Below, one piece after another: positions 8,394 to 18,006 of a DNA stretch of 64,000 nucleotides (position 1 is the stretch's first letter; each line of letters opens with the position of its first letter). Source of the stretch: Paenibacillus abyssi (GTDB lineage Bacteria > Bacillota > Bacilli > Paenibacillales > Paenibacillaceae); assembly GCF_014640295.1 (NCBI RefSeq), contig NZ_BMGR01000004.1, positions 62,001-126,000 on the forward strand. Direction: 5' to 3'. The position numbers and the translations under genes are program-made. The notes under the pieces are model-generated. The model did not search any database, was not told the origin of the DNA, and was given only the letters and a program-made list of their open reading frames with translations.

Positions 8394-9719
8394 CTATGAT
8401 GACGAAACCTGTTTCTCCGACATCCCGACGATGTCCAATCCCTTTTTCACATATTCATTTTTCATAAACCATTTCCAGACAAACCCGGTCCGGTAATTTT
8501 CAATCATCAACAGTGTGATGCCCTTGTCAATTCCGATCACATCGCTGCCATACCAGGCCGGCGACACGGCAGTATTATAAGCATCCTTTAATCCATACGC
8601 TCCGATCAAATCAGGGAAGGTGTAAAAATGCTTCAACGCCGCAATCGATTCCTCCGGAGTAAATACGATGGAACCGAGTGCCCCGGCCGGCGTCAATGTG
8701 CCGTCTACGAAATGCGCATCATTGCTGTAGCCCGACGGCGCTGACCCATACTTCCCTTCATAACCGTGCGGACCGTCCGATGCGGTGAGCCCCCATGCAT
8801 CCGAACCGAATGTGCTGAACGCCTCGGATTGATCGATGGCAAACAGTCGCGCTGCTATAGATGCGTTCACTGAATTTTCCCACCAATCGATGCCCTGTTC
8901 ATCGGTTTTATCCCGCAGGTCAAACCATGCATGCGAGAATTGATACGTAAAGATTGATCCGAACCAGGAATGGATGAACGGCTCGCTCTCTTTGTATGAT
9001 CCGGTGTGACGAATGAAGCTGTAGAACATGTCTTCATCGAGCGGATGAGCAGGAGAGCCTGCAGCCAAATAATAAAGCATCAACTGTTCCGCATAAAAAT
9101 CCCAGTGGCCCTTAAAGCCTTCTTCCGGATGATATCCCATATAGAATAGATTGCGCTGCGGGTCGCGATACCAGTTCCAATCCACTCTGCTGTAGATCTG
9201 CTCTGCAAGCTCCTTTACTTCCCCGCCGAAATATTCACCTGCGGTTATGGCGCCGTTAATTGCGATCGCTGTGTCTATAATCGATACCTCACTGTTGCCG
9301 GCTCTTGTCGCATCGTTCATATTCAAAAAGTGATAGAAGAAACCATTGATCTGCTCGGCATGATTCCACAGCGTATTCAATGTGCCAAGCGCACGCTCTC
9401 GTGCTTCTTCCCGCGAGATCCACTCCCGCTCCGCGCCGATCGCAAGAGCGGTTAGGCCGAAGCCTACCGATGCGACACTGCTCAGATTCGGATTGCCCGG
9501 CGCGCGGTCCCGGATCAGACCGTAGCCCTTGCTCGCAGGATCTGTATTGGCTTCCTTCCAGAAGAAATCGAAGCTCTTGCGGCTCTCCTCCTCCAGCAGC
9601 GGCTCGTCAATGATTTTCTCCTGATCGGATGAGACCGAGTTGCCGCACCCGGCAAGCACCATATGCAATGCGAGCACCAGTAACAGCAGTCCGGGCGTCA
9701 GACGCGTTCTATTGCTCAT
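8394..9719 (-). CDS. GH144-type (glycoamylase-domain) lipoprotein, probable endo-beta-1,2-glucanase
   Basis: A 441-residue lipoprotein: hydrophobic signal then LAGC with the lipidated Cys at 25, so it is anchored outside the membrane. The mature part is one (alpha/alpha)6 barrel of the glycoamylase family: ESRKSFDFFWKEAN, GLIRDRAPGNPN, SSVASVGFGLTAL, NGFFYHFLNM, EVSIIDTAIA, FYAEQLMLYYLA, WGLTASDGPHGY and SPAWYGSDVIGIDKG. Characterised GH144 enzymes are endo-beta-1,2-glucanases that release sophoro-oligosaccharides; this one would cut polymer outside the cell before import by the neighbouring ABC systems. GGGAGAG precedes the ATG. It is 18 nt after the oxidoreductase gene in the same direction. 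Family call is strong, substrate is by family and context. Confidence 0.82.
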   Translation of the reverse strand: MSNRTRLTPGLLLLVLALHMVLAGCGNSVSSDQEKIIDEPLLEEESRKSFDFFWKEANTDPASKGYGLIRDRAPGNPNLSSVASVGFGLTALAIGAEREWISREEARERALGTLNTLWNHAEQINGFFYHFLNMNDATRAGNSEVSIIDTAIAINGAITAGEYFGGEVKELAEQIYSRVDWNWYRDPQRNLFYMGYHPEEGFKGHWDFYAEQLMLYYLAAGSPAHPLDEDMFYSFIRHTGSYKESEPFIHSWFGSIFTYQFSHAWFDLRDKTDEQGIDWWENSVNASIAARLFAIDQSEAFSTFGSDAWGLTASDGPHGYEGKYGSAPSGYSNDAHFVDGTLTPAGALGSIVFTPEESIAALKHFYTFPDLIGAYGLKDAYNTAVSPAWYGSDVIGIDKGITLLMIENYRTGFVWKWFMKNEYVKKGLDIVGMSEKQVSSS

Positions 9720-9737
9720 TCCACCGCTCTCCCTTTT

Positions 9738-10805
9738 CTATAACCGCACTTCATGTCCTGTCCGTGCTGACTCATAGATGGCGGATAAAATTTTAATCAT
9801 GTCTACCCCTTGCTGCGGTGTAAAGATCGGCTGTTTACGGCCTTGTACAACATCAATGAAATGATTGATATTGTTCGCGTGATCGCCGACATGGTGGTTG
9901 TGAATTTCCGGATTCACATTCCACATCTTACCCTCCACTTCCGTAATGAGCTTTAGCTGCCCATTATTGAAGCTGGCCCCTGACTTTGTTCCGCGAAGCT
10001 CATAGAAGGTGACTTCCTCCTCGACATTGGAGGCCCAGCTGAATTCAATCTGCAGGCTGGCCCCGTTTTCAAACCGGATAAAGCCGGAAGCCAGATCCTC
10101 CACGTCAAATATGCCTTCCTCCTGCTTCTCTCCGAATTTGCTATGCTCCGAGTCTGAAACCTCGGTCTCAGCAAACTTTGTATAGGCTGCGCCCACAACC
10201 GATACCGGACGCGGATTGCCCATCAGCCACACCGCCAGATCAATAAAGTGCACGCCCAGATCAATCAGCGGACCTCCCCCGGACAGTTCCTTGGTTGTGA
10301 ACCATCCGCCCTTGCCCGGAATCCCGCGGCGGCGCAGCCAGCCGCAGCGTCCGGTATAAATCTCGCCCATATGGCCTTGGTCCACATACTGCTTCATATA
10401 TTGAGCCGCTGCACTGAATCGGTTGTTTCGCATGACGATCAGTGTTTTGCCTGTTTTCTCGGCTGTCTCCGCCATCTTTTCCGCTTCTTCGGGATTGACC
10501 GCATCCGGCTTTTCACACAGCACATGCTTTCCAGCTTCCAAGGCTGCTACGGTATAGGTCGAGTGGTATACATTCGGCGTACAAATATCTACAATATCGA
10601 TCTCTTCATGGGCCAGCAGATCGCGGTAATCAGTATAGACATGCGGAATGTTAAACAGCTTGGCCACTTCCTCCGCCCGCTCCCGATTTACGTCACATAC
10701 AGCTGTAAATTCCACTTCTTTATGCTCTGCCCAGGCGGGCGCATGAACATATCTGAAAATCCCTCCCGCACCGATAATACCCAGCTTCAACTTTTGTTCG
10801 CTCAT
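9738..10805 (-). CDS. Gfo/Idh/MocA-family NAD(P)-dependent sugar oxidoreductase
   Basis: ATG 10805 is chosen over the in-frame start at 10901 because AGGAG lies just before it and the Rossmann strand KLGIIGAGGIF starts right after. Residues 1-125 bind the dinucleotide; the family signature AGKHVLCEKPDAV carries the catalytic-region lysine. Residues 125-355 hold the substrate domain, with GGGPLIDLGVHFIDLAVWL containing the usual Asp/His pair. The product, 355 residues, is of normal length. Relatives oxidise or reduce sugars at C1, C2 or C3. It lies between the second permease pair and the GH144 lipoprotein, so it probably acts on the imported sugar. Exact reaction cannot be told. Confidence 0.88.
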   Translation of the reverse strand: MSEQKLKLGIIGAGGIFRYVHAPAWAEHKEVEFTAVCDVNRERAEEVAKLFNIPHVYTDYRDLLAHEEIDIVDICTPNVYHSTYTVAALEAGKHVLCEKPDAVNPEEAEKMAETAEKTGKTLIVMRNNRFSAAAQYMKQYVDQGHMGEIYTGRCGWLRRRGIPGKGGWFTTKELSGGGPLIDLGVHFIDLAVWLMGNPRPVSVVGAAYTKFAETEVSDSEHSKFGEKQEEGIFDVEDLASGFIRFENGASLQIEFSWASNVEEEVTFYELRGTKSGASFNNGQLKLITEVEGKMWNVNPEIHNHHVGDHANNINHFIDVVQGRKQPIFTPQQGVDMIKILSAIYESARTGHEVRL

Positions 10806-10855
10806 TGTTTTTCGTCTCCTCTGATGTTGGATTGAACTTCTGATGTTGTACGCTT

Positions 10856-11842
10856 TTATTCGCCTGTAATCCCTGTCTTGTCGATGACTTCGACAAACCA
10901 CCGCTGCGCAAACAGATACAGCGTCAACAGCGGCAAAATAATCAGCATTGTACCGGCAAGTTTAATCGACTCATTAATGTTTACTGCATCCATCCCGACA
11001 TTGCTGGAAGAATACGTCTGTGAATAAGCCAGATCAAAGGATTGCAGCTTCAAAGGAAGGGTCCGCATGCTTTCTCCCAAATAAAGCGAGGTCGTATACG
11101 TCTCATTCCAATGCCATACAAGCGAGAACAGAAATACGACGACGATGGCCGGTACCGAAATCGGCAAAATGATGCGGAAAAAGGTCTTGAATGCGCCCGC
11201 TCCATCGATCTGCGCCGATTCCTCCAGCGCTTTGGGAACCGTTTTGAAAAATTGCAAGTAGATCAGTATGAATAACGCGCTCTTGATTCCGCCGGCAAAC
11301 AGGGCCGGCACGATAAACGGAAGCGGCGAACCGAGCAAGCCGTATTGCTGAAACAGCAGGAACAGCGGAATCATCACAACCTGCACAGGAATAATGAACG
11401 TCAGCAAAATGAGCGCCAGCATGACGTTTTTACCCGGAAATCTAAATCTGGCAAAGCCGTAACCGACCAAGGCGCATGATACGGTCTGGGCGATGGCCGG
11501 CAGCACCGAGTTCAACAGCGACGCGCCGAACGCTCTTGGGAAATCCAGCACATGCCATGCCCGGATATAATTATCAAGATGCAGCGATTTCGGCAGCCAC
11601 AGAACGGTGGGATCCAGCAAATCCTGCAGGCTTTTGAGGCTCTGCGAAATCATATAAAAAATCGGATACAAATATACAAAACCGATGCTGATCAGCAGCG
11701 CGTAAACCACTAGCTTAAATACGATGCCGTCATTGCCTTGCCTGCCAAGCAGAAACTTTTTGGATTTGTTCCAGCCGTTTTCAAATGTCTTTTTATCTGC
11801 AGCCTTGGCCGCTCTCATGATCGATGCGATGCCCTGCTTCAT
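10856..11842 (-). CDS. Carbohydrate ABC transporter permease, MalG type (second pair)
   Basis: About 328 residues with six predicted membrane helices after an unusually long, basic N-terminal cytoplasmic tail of about 45 residues. The EAA loop that contacts the ATPase is EESAQIDGAGAFKTFFRIILP minus its last residue, near position 215. ATG 11842 is preferred (GGGAGG 8 nt upstream, lying over the end of the preceding gene); GTG 11851 is the alternative. Partner of the MalF-type permease at 11848, to which it is translationally coupled. No ATP-binding subunit is in the window; such importers commonly share a multitask MsmX/UgpC-type ATPase. Confidence 0.9.
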   Translation of the reverse strand: MKQGIASIMRAAKAADKKTFENGWNKSKKFLLGRQGNDGIVFKLVVYALLISIGFVYLYPIFYMISQSLKSLQDLLDPTVLWLPKSLHLDNYIRAWHVLDFPRAFGASLLNSVLPAIAQTVSCALVGYGFARFRFPGKNVMLALILLTFIIPVQVVMIPLFLLFQQYGLLGSPLPFIVPALFAGGIKSALFILIYLQFFKTVPKALEESAQIDGAGAFKTFFRIILPISVPAIVVVFLFSLVWHWNETYTTSLYLGESMRTLPLKLQSFDLAYSQTYSSSNVGMDAVNINESIKLAGTMLIILPLLTLYLFAQRWFVEVIDKTGITGE

Positions 11843-11847
11843 CCTGT

Positions 11848-12729
11848 TCACCTCCCGGCCTTTCTTGGGTTATAGTCTTCGTTTCTGCTGAAGATGAGGA
11901 CGACGAGCAGCAGGATGACAAAAATGATTGCAAAGTAAATCCATGCCAGCGCGGTCGCATAACCGAAGCCTGTATTGAGCTTGAACATATGCTCTTTAAT
12001 AAGCCCGATCACCCCGTTTAAGGCATTCGTAAACAGGTCGACCGTCGTATAGACGATATTGACCAGAATGAACGGCTTGATGCTTGGCAGCGTAATTTTC
12101 CAAAAGATCTCCCATGGCGAAGCGCCGTCGATAGAAGCCGCCTCATAGATTTGGCTGTTCACCTTCTGAAGGCCGGCCAGGAAGATGAGGATCTGCACGC
12201 CCGAATACCATAAAATAATGATCAGTTGTTGAATGACCGTTATAATCGGCTCCGACCAGGTCGAACTAAAATTCGCCTCCAAAAATTGGACGATGCCGTA
12301 GCGCTCCACGATCGGAATGGACGTCGCCCCTTGCGAGAATAATTCCTTGACGACCTCACCGCTTGTAATGACAACCGGCAAAAAGAAGATTCCCCTGAAC
12401 AAGCCTTTAAAACGGATCGGCTGATTGATCAACAGCGCGACAAGCATTGAGAAGATGACCACGATCGGAATTATGAACACAACCTGTTGAATGAACACAA
12501 CCAGCTCTTCCACATACTGCGGATCGGATAAAAACGCGTATTTAAAATTATCCCAAGCGACAAACGTCGTGTTAATTCCTTCTGAGGTGATTAATACGCG
12601 ATTAAAGCTCATGTTCAGTGAGAAATAAATCGGATATGCCATAAACAACAAAAATCCGATGATCCAGGGGAGGACGAACAAATAACCCGTAAACATCTCT
12701 CTTCTTTTTCTGATCAGCCTCAGCAGCAA
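11848..12729 (-). CDS. Carbohydrate ABC transporter permease, MalF type (second pair)
   Basis: About 293 residues, six helices; starts at TTG 12729 with GGGAGG 8 nt upstream lying over the DUF5696 stop, so it is coupled to that gene. An apparent earlier start at 12783 is inside the DUF5696 gene and has no ribosome site. First helix YLFVLPWIIGFLLFMAYPI and EAA loop YEAASIDGASPWEIFWKIT are typical of sugar permeases. It forms the inner-membrane channel with the MalG-type protein at 10856. Which of the two upstream solute-binding proteins feeds it is not shown by sequence. Confidence 0.9.
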   Translation of the reverse strand: MLLRLIRKRREMFTGYLFVLPWIIGFLLFMAYPIYFSLNMSFNRVLITSEGINTTFVAWDNFKYAFLSDPQYVEELVVFIQQVVFIIPIVVIFSMLVALLINQPIRFKGLFRGIFFLPVVITSGEVVKELFSQGATSIPIVERYGIVQFLEANFSSTWSEPIITVIQQLIIILWYSGVQILIFLAGLQKVNSQIYEAASIDGASPWEIFWKITLPSIKPFILVNIVYTTVDLFTNALNGVIGLIKEHMFKLNTGFGYATALAWIYFAIIFVILLLVVLIFSRNEDYNPRKAGR

Positions 12730-12730
12730 T

Positions 12731-15037
12731 TTATTCACCTCCCGCCAGAATGAAATCCATCTGTGGAATCGTCCGGTTCTCATACTGAACGTCTTTCGCC
12801 CTGTAATTCACGATAATTTTGATGCCATTCGAGTAGACGATCTCAACGACGCCCCAATCCAGCATGTTGCGTTGTTCGATAGTCGCGTCCTGTACCTGCC
12901 GCAGGGCTGCATTCATCTTCTCGTACGTAGCGGCGATCTCATCCTTCCAATCCATAAAGTACGAGGTAAACATGCTGTTGGAGAGCGTATATTTCAGCTT
13001 CCACGACGGCTCACCGGTTACTTTAAAGGACGGATAAGCGCCGTACTCCACCATTCGCAGCAAATATTCCTGCGGATTCGCATTATAATTGGCAGCCGGT
13101 GCGAAGTAATCGACATAGCCGTGCAGCGCAATTTGCAGAAACGGCACTGTATCAGTCGTGAACATATACTGCGACGAGTACATCGGCATCTCAAACATTT
13201 GCGATGAATATTTCCATAAATAGTCATTTGGCGAATAAAAGCCGATGTTGTTCATCTCACCCTGCAGCGTTCCGGCCAGCTTCTCGTATTCATTCGCCGC
13301 CTGCTGTCTTGACATGGGGTTATCCGGATGATGATCCGACAGCAGCAGCCAGCCGGTCTTGCCGATGGCTACAGAATCAATGCCCATGCGGCCGAACCGC
13401 TGCGCATCGCTCTTGGCGATATCCGCGGCAACCTTCGGATTCATAAAGTACACGGTCAGATCACTGTTGCTTTCCTGGTCGAACCATAAATAATAGGTTT
13501 CCTTCAGCACCTCATTGCTGACACTGCGGATACCGTCCGCATTCGGCAGAAAGCCGTTGTTGTTTCCGTACGCATTGGTATAGTCGTTATAGAGAAATAA
13601 CGTAACGCCTTTGTCCGCCAAGTTCTTTTTCAGCCGGGCCAGCCCTTTGTCACCGCCCAATTCCTTCCCTGCCGGAAATTTGTCCGGGTTATTCCCGTTC
13701 AGGCCGCCGTCTCCCCAGCCGGTATATACAACGGAAAGGTTCTCGACCCCATGCTCCATCAGCTCATTTACCATTCCCTCCGCTTCGTCAAAGCTCGTCA
13801 TTTTGACGATCCGATTGCCGATAATCCCCGGCTCTTTTTCCGAGCCGAGCACTTCGAGGCTGAGCGGAATGTTTTCTTGCGAACCGTTCTTTGGCGCAAG
13901 GACGCCTTGTCCATTCAAATAACGGCGGTACGTTTTAGCCATTCCCACGTAATCAGCGTCTTGTCCGTGCTGGAAGATGTAGCGCACTTGACGGTCCTCA
14001 TGCGTGCGCCCCGCCTGGTACGTATTAAAGCCGCCCATGTTTTTGCTTGTTGGCTGAAAGTACGACTGGCGCATTATAAACCTCGGCGACACCCAATAAA
14101 ACCCAGTATTGACACCGCTCGGATACGCATTGATCCGGGACGTGTATTTTCCATCCTCGACGATGCCGAGGAAGCTGTTCTGTTTCACACCGTGCGTCAT
14201 GCCGAATACCGGCATCAGGATCGGCTGTTCGTTGATGCTCCACAGATCCGAGTATTCTAACGCATGATCCATGCCGTACACTCTTCCGTCATAAGCTTGA
14301 TCATACCTCGGATGGTTATCCTGGAAACGGATCAGAGCTCCGCTTCCGTCCGGAATGAACATATAGCCCGGAATCTCGCCGTTCCTCACTGCCCCCAGAA
14401 AGGGAAGCGGTTGAATGGAAGCTATTTTTGCGCTGCCATCCTCCACAATATCCTTGTCGGCAATCTTTACAACAAGCGCGTCACCCTCCAGTTTTACTTC
14501 CATAGAGAACGTTATACCGATGGATTCCATGGCGTAAGCCGCCTTCACTCCGCCCGGAACCTGTTCGATCCTCTTCGCCGCCGCTTTGAGGGAAGTATAA
14601 CTGCCTCTTTTCAACATCGCGTTCTCATCGAAATATTCGAGCAGAAAAGGCGATCGGACCGCAGCGTCCCACTCCTCATTCAGATGCTCCTCTTGCATCG
14701 ACTTTTCCTCCGGTACGGAGCTCCATACATACCCGCTCTGCCGGTTTTTAATCATGAAGCTCTGCAAGCTGTCCTTCACGTACAATTCCAAGCTATCGCT
14801 TTGCGCTGCAAGCTCATAACTGTCCGGTATTTCACGAACTTCAATATCGCTGCCGGCATGTTGTTCAGGTGAAGTATAGCTGTTGATTTTATACTCAATC
14901 GCACGGTCTTCCTTATTGCCGGGCAATCGGTCAGTTACGCGGGAGGGCTGTTCTTCCCCGGTCGCCCATGACACAATGCCGAAAAAAAGCAGGGCCGCAA
15001 TACAGATATAACCGACCGACTTTTTAATAATCGACAC
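12731..15037 (-). CDS. DUF5696-family secreted or membrane-anchored protein, possible glycosidase-like fold
   Basis: A 768-residue protein from GTG 15037 (AGAGGTGA upstream), overlapping the end of the NHL/YIP1 gene by 14 nt. A hydrophobic N-terminal segment (residues 5-27) is a signal peptide or anchor. Residues about 60-330 look like beta-sandwich; residues about 400-720 read like a TIM barrel (NLSVVYTGWGDGGLNG, ADKGVTLFLYNDYTN, SVAIGKTGWLLLSDHHPDNP). It resembles the DUF5696 proteins often found in Paenibacillus sugar-transport operons, for which I know no function. The D/E-containing strand ends and the TIM-like pattern suggest an uncharacterised extracellular glycosidase; that is inference. 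Placed between a membrane protein and a permease pair, it probably handles the imported glycan at the cell surface. Confidence 0.7.
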   Translation of the reverse strand: MSIIKKSVGYICIAALLFFGIVSWATGEEQPSRVTDRLPGNKEDRAIEYKINSYTSPEQHAGSDIEVREIPDSYELAAQSDSLELYVKDSLQSFMIKNRQSGYVWSSVPEEKSMQEEHLNEEWDAAVRSPFLLEYFDENAMLKRGSYTSLKAAAKRIEQVPGGVKAAYAMESIGITFSMEVKLEGDALVVKIADKDIVEDGSAKIASIQPLPFLGAVRNGEIPGYMFIPDGSGALIRFQDNHPRYDQAYDGRVYGMDHALEYSDLWSINEQPILMPVFGMTHGVKQNSFLGIVEDGKYTSRINAYPSGVNTGFYWVSPRFIMRQSYFQPTSKNMGGFNTYQAGRTHEDRQVRYIFQHGQDADYVGMAKTYRRYLNGQGVLAPKNGSQENIPLSLEVLGSEKEPGIIGNRIVKMTSFDEAEGMVNELMEHGVENLSVVYTGWGDGGLNGNNPDKFPAGKELGGDKGLARLKKNLADKGVTLFLYNDYTNAYGNNNGFLPNADGIRSVSNEVLKETYYLWFDQESNSDLTVYFMNPKVAADIAKSDAQRFGRMGIDSVAIGKTGWLLLSDHHPDNPMSRQQAANEYEKLAGTLQGEMNNIGFYSPNDYLWKYSSQMFEMPMYSSQYMFTTDTVPFLQIALHGYVDYFAPAANYNANPQEYLLRMVEYGAYPSFKVTGEPSWKLKYTLSNSMFTSYFMDWKDEIAATYEKMNAALRQVQDATIEQRNMLDWGVVEIVYSNGIKIIVNYRAKDVQYENRTIPQMDFILAGGE

Positions 15038-17090
15038 GATACTTCACCTCTTGGAAGATAGAATAGATAAAGTCTGTGACCTGGTTGGATAGTCCAAAAA
15101 GGATGAAGGCCAGCAAGGCCATAATCAGCATACCCATGATCGTCAGGAAAATGTTTTTAACGGTTTGGCCGATTTCATACCCGTGAATTTCCTTCACCAT
15201 CATGAAGAAGAGAAATACGGAGTAAATGATGATGGCAGCGGACGCAAAATCGTACACCACAACCTCAAGCTGTGTTAAGCCCTGCGACATGACAGCCACC
15301 GGTCCGGCAAAGATGATGTAAGGGCTTAAAGCATACACAGAGCCTTTGTAGATGTCCTTGAATTTGCCTTCTCCATCGTTAATGGTGCTGACCAGATAGT
15401 TCGATATCACCCATGCAAAGAATGGAATATAAACTTTCAAAAACTCGGTAAACAGGTTAATCTTCTTTACGTCCCAATCCGCGAACAGAAAGTTCGTCTG
15501 ATAGATTTCAAACACTCTGACGACAAACAGCAGCAGAAGCAGGATCGTTGCCGATAAAACGGATGATTTCCCTTCCGCCTCCAGCTCATAGTATCCGTCC
15601 ACCGGATGCCTCATTAAACGGAACGGATGCAATAGCTGGGCCACGAGCGTCCGCTGCCTGAACCATTTCCAGCCGTCAACCGCCTGGCGCGCGAACCCGT
15701 ATTTGCGATACAGCTTTCTCATGGCGGTAATGACAGCAAGCAGCAGGATGATGCCAATCATGAAGGATGAAGCATTCTCCATCAGCCATACCCGGCGGAT
15801 TTCCCAATACGCGTTCGAATACTCCTCTTTATTGCCCGCTACGCTGAATTCCTCAAGCGCAAGCTCATAATTCCCCAGCTTCATGGCGGCCATTCCCAAT
15901 CCGGTATGAGCCAGGTCGAACATGCTGTTCAGTCTTAGCACATCTATCCACGGCCCTTCGCTCTGGGCGTATTTGCCGTCCATGTAATGAAAGATCGCTT
16001 CATGCACGATCGTTGTGAATTCGGTTGGCTTCAAGATTTGAATATTGTTTCTTTGCTTATCCACGACGAACAATCGTCCGTCCGAGCTGACCGCAATCCC
16101 GCTGGGCGACTTGAACAGCCCCAGGCGCTGGCTCCCCTCATCCGTACCTCCGAATACAAACAGCATATTGCCGTCCCGGTCATATTCGATGATCCGTCCT
16201 CTGAAGGAATCCACCACATAAATATTTCCCATCGCATCCACGGTAACATCGGCAATATCGGGATACGACCATAGACCCGGCAGCAAGTTCTTGCCCGCCA
16301 CATTCAGTTTTTTGATGCTGTCATTTCTTGTGCCGATGGTGCTTGTATATACCAGCCCTTCGCTGTCGATTGCGACATTTGTCGCGGAAGGCGGAAGCTG
16401 CTTCATCAGTTGATCCAATTGAGTCTGCGTGTAGAAGGTCCGCTGCAGCAGCCGTTTCAGGCTGAATCCGGTTTTATTCCCCCCGAAGTAACCAAGAAAT
16501 TCACCCTCCTGGCTGATCTGGATTAACCCGTGGATCGTCCCTTCACCGACAATGAACAGGTTTTTTCGTTTATCGGCAATGACCTTTGTCGGTTTGAATG
16601 GATTGTTCTCTCCGAAGAGATGAGAATCCGGCTTTCCGAATTCCCGTAATAACGATCCGTCTTTGTTGAACATATATACTGTTTCATTACCGTAATCGGC
16701 AGCATACACCGTACCTTCCTCATCGACAAATACCCCCGTCGGCTTGGACAGCACTTCCTGCCCGATCGACCGCAAATAATTTCCCCACGCGTCAAAAACG
16801 ACGATTCTTCCATTTCCGGTATCCGCCACATAGACATGATCCTGGCTGTCTATGAACAGATCTTCCGGACGGGACAACGGGACACTGCTTTCCTCTCCGG
16901 TTCCCGCATCCTTCTCGATAATATCGAAGCCGTCGACTACACCTGTAGGCAGGTAGGCACTTTGGGTGAGGATCGGCTCGCCCTCATGGTTGACTGTAAA
17001 TGTTATATATGGAGCATTGGCGAATGCCGCTGATGGCTGCAGCAGCAGCATGATCAAAACAATGAACAGAATGGATTTGAATTTTACCAT
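15024..17090 (-). CDS. NHL-repeat beta-propeller / TPR / YIP1-domain membrane protein
   Basis: A 688-residue protein, ATG 17090 behind GAGGGGGAT. Order: signal peptide (1-24, ending AAFA); an extracellular beta-propeller of about six NHL repeats (about 70-355) with repeated units such as PEDLFIDSQDHVYVADTGNG and PSGIAVSSDGRLFVVDK; a short helical-repeat part (about 360-430, KLGNYELALEEFSVAG); one helix near 440; then a C-terminal YIP1-like domain with about five helices (490-685). A propeller facing outward and joined to a polytopic membrane domain suggests ligand or substrate sensing or scaffolding beside the importer. The pairing of this gene with DUF5696 and two permease pairs is a recognisable Paenibacillus arrangement of unknown function. 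Confidence 0.78.
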   Translation of the reverse strand: MVKFKSILFIVLIMLLLQPSAAFANAPYITFTVNHEGEPILTQSAYLPTGVVDGFDIIEKDAGTGEESSVPLSRPEDLFIDSQDHVYVADTGNGRIVVFDAWGNYLRSIGQEVLSKPTGVFVDEEGTVYAADYGNETVYMFNKDGSLLREFGKPDSHLFGENNPFKPTKVIADKRKNLFIVGEGTIHGLIQISQEGEFLGYFGGNKTGFSLKRLLQRTFYTQTQLDQLMKQLPPSATNVAIDSEGLVYTSTIGTRNDSIKKLNVAGKNLLPGLWSYPDIADVTVDAMGNIYVVDSFRGRIIEYDRDGNMLFVFGGTDEGSQRLGLFKSPSGIAVSSDGRLFVVDKQRNNIQILKPTEFTTIVHEAIFHYMDGKYAQSEGPWIDVLRLNSMFDLAHTGLGMAAMKLGNYELALEEFSVAGNKEEYSNAYWEIRRVWLMENASSFMIGIILLLAVITAMRKLYRKYGFARQAVDGWKWFRQRTLVAQLLHPFRLMRHPVDGYYELEAEGKSSVLSATILLLLLFVVRVFEIYQTNFLFADWDVKKINLFTEFLKVYIPFFAWVISNYLVSTINDGEGKFKDIYKGSVYALSPYIIFAGPVAVMSQGLTQLEVVVYDFASAAIIIYSVFLFFMMVKEIHGYEIGQTVKNIFLTIMGMLIMALLAFILFGLSNQVTDFIYSIFQEVKYRVDY

Positions 17091-17104
17091 GCTTATCCCC
17101 CTCG

Positions 17105-17980
17105 TTATTTCAGCCCCGAATGCGCCATGGTATCAATCACTCTGCTCTGCATGAAAATAAAAATAATCAGGTTAGGCACGAACATGATCAAAGCTGCGGC
17201 AGCGGCAATACCTTGACCGGCTACTCGGTTTTCCAGATTGCCTGTGAGTGTGGTCATGTAAAAAGCAAACGTTCTGAGCGTTTCGTTATTCATGTAAATT
17301 TCGGATGTTTCCGTGTTGTTCCACGCCATCTGGAAAGCCAGAATCGCAACCGTTGCCATCGCAGGCATAATGACAGGGATAATGATCTTTCTGAAGATCA
17401 TGAAATTCGTAGCGCCATCGATCGATGCCGACTGAATCAATTCATTAGGTATTTGATCCACGAATTGTTTAATCAGAAACAACCCTACCGGCATCGCCAG
17501 GATCGGAATGATGTGTCCAAGCAGATTATCCGTCAAACCCAGCGTATCGACGATAAAATATCGCGGGATCGCAATAGCGGCCGGAACGAACATCAAGGCA
17601 ATAACATTGGCTTCAAAGATGAGCTTTTTACTCTTGAACTGCAGCTTGGACAGTGCAAAACCTGCCATGGCGCTGATCGTAATGCTGAGAAAAACGACAC
17701 ATCCGGTCACCACGACGCTGTTAAAGAGAAACCGGGTCATCGGGATAACGGTGACGCTCGTAACGTTAAACAGATCGAGAAAGTTTTTTAACGTCGGATT
17801 TTCCACAAAAAACCTCGGCGGATACAAGAACAGCTCATTAATTGGCTTCAACGCCTGCGAAAACATGAATACGATCGGCAGCAGCATAAATGCGGATAAA
17901 GCGATCAAGAACAGATAGTACTTGAGTTGGCTTCGATGTATTCTTGTCGGATTAATTTTATTTCCATGAAATGAATTCAT
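17105..17980 (-). CDS. Carbohydrate ABC transporter permease, MalG type (first pair)
   Basis: 291 residues, six predicted helices, ATG 17980 behind GGAGAAGG. EAA loop: IQSASIDGATNFMIFRKIII near residue 190. It lies 26 nt after its MalF-type partner and is followed by the NHL/YIP1 gene 14 nt later, all in one direction. With the MalF-type protein it forms the channel of the importer whose binding protein is the giant protein at 18909. No ATPase gene nearby. Confidence 0.92.
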   Translation of the reverse strand: MNSFHGNKINPTRIHRSQLKYYLFLIALSAFMLLPIVFMFSQALKPINELFLYPPRFFVENPTLKNFLDLFNVTSVTVIPMTRFLFNSVVVTGCVVFLSITISAMAGFALSKLQFKSKKLIFEANVIALMFVPAAIAIPRYFIVDTLGLTDNLLGHIIPILAMPVGLFLIKQFVDQIPNELIQSASIDGATNFMIFRKIIIPVIMPAMATVAILAFQMAWNNTETSEIYMNNETLRTFAFYMTTLTGNLENRVAGQGIAAAAALIMFVPNLIIFIFMQSRVIDTMAHSGLK

Positions 17981-18006
17981 TTCGTACCTTCTCCTTCTGG
18001 GTCCCT

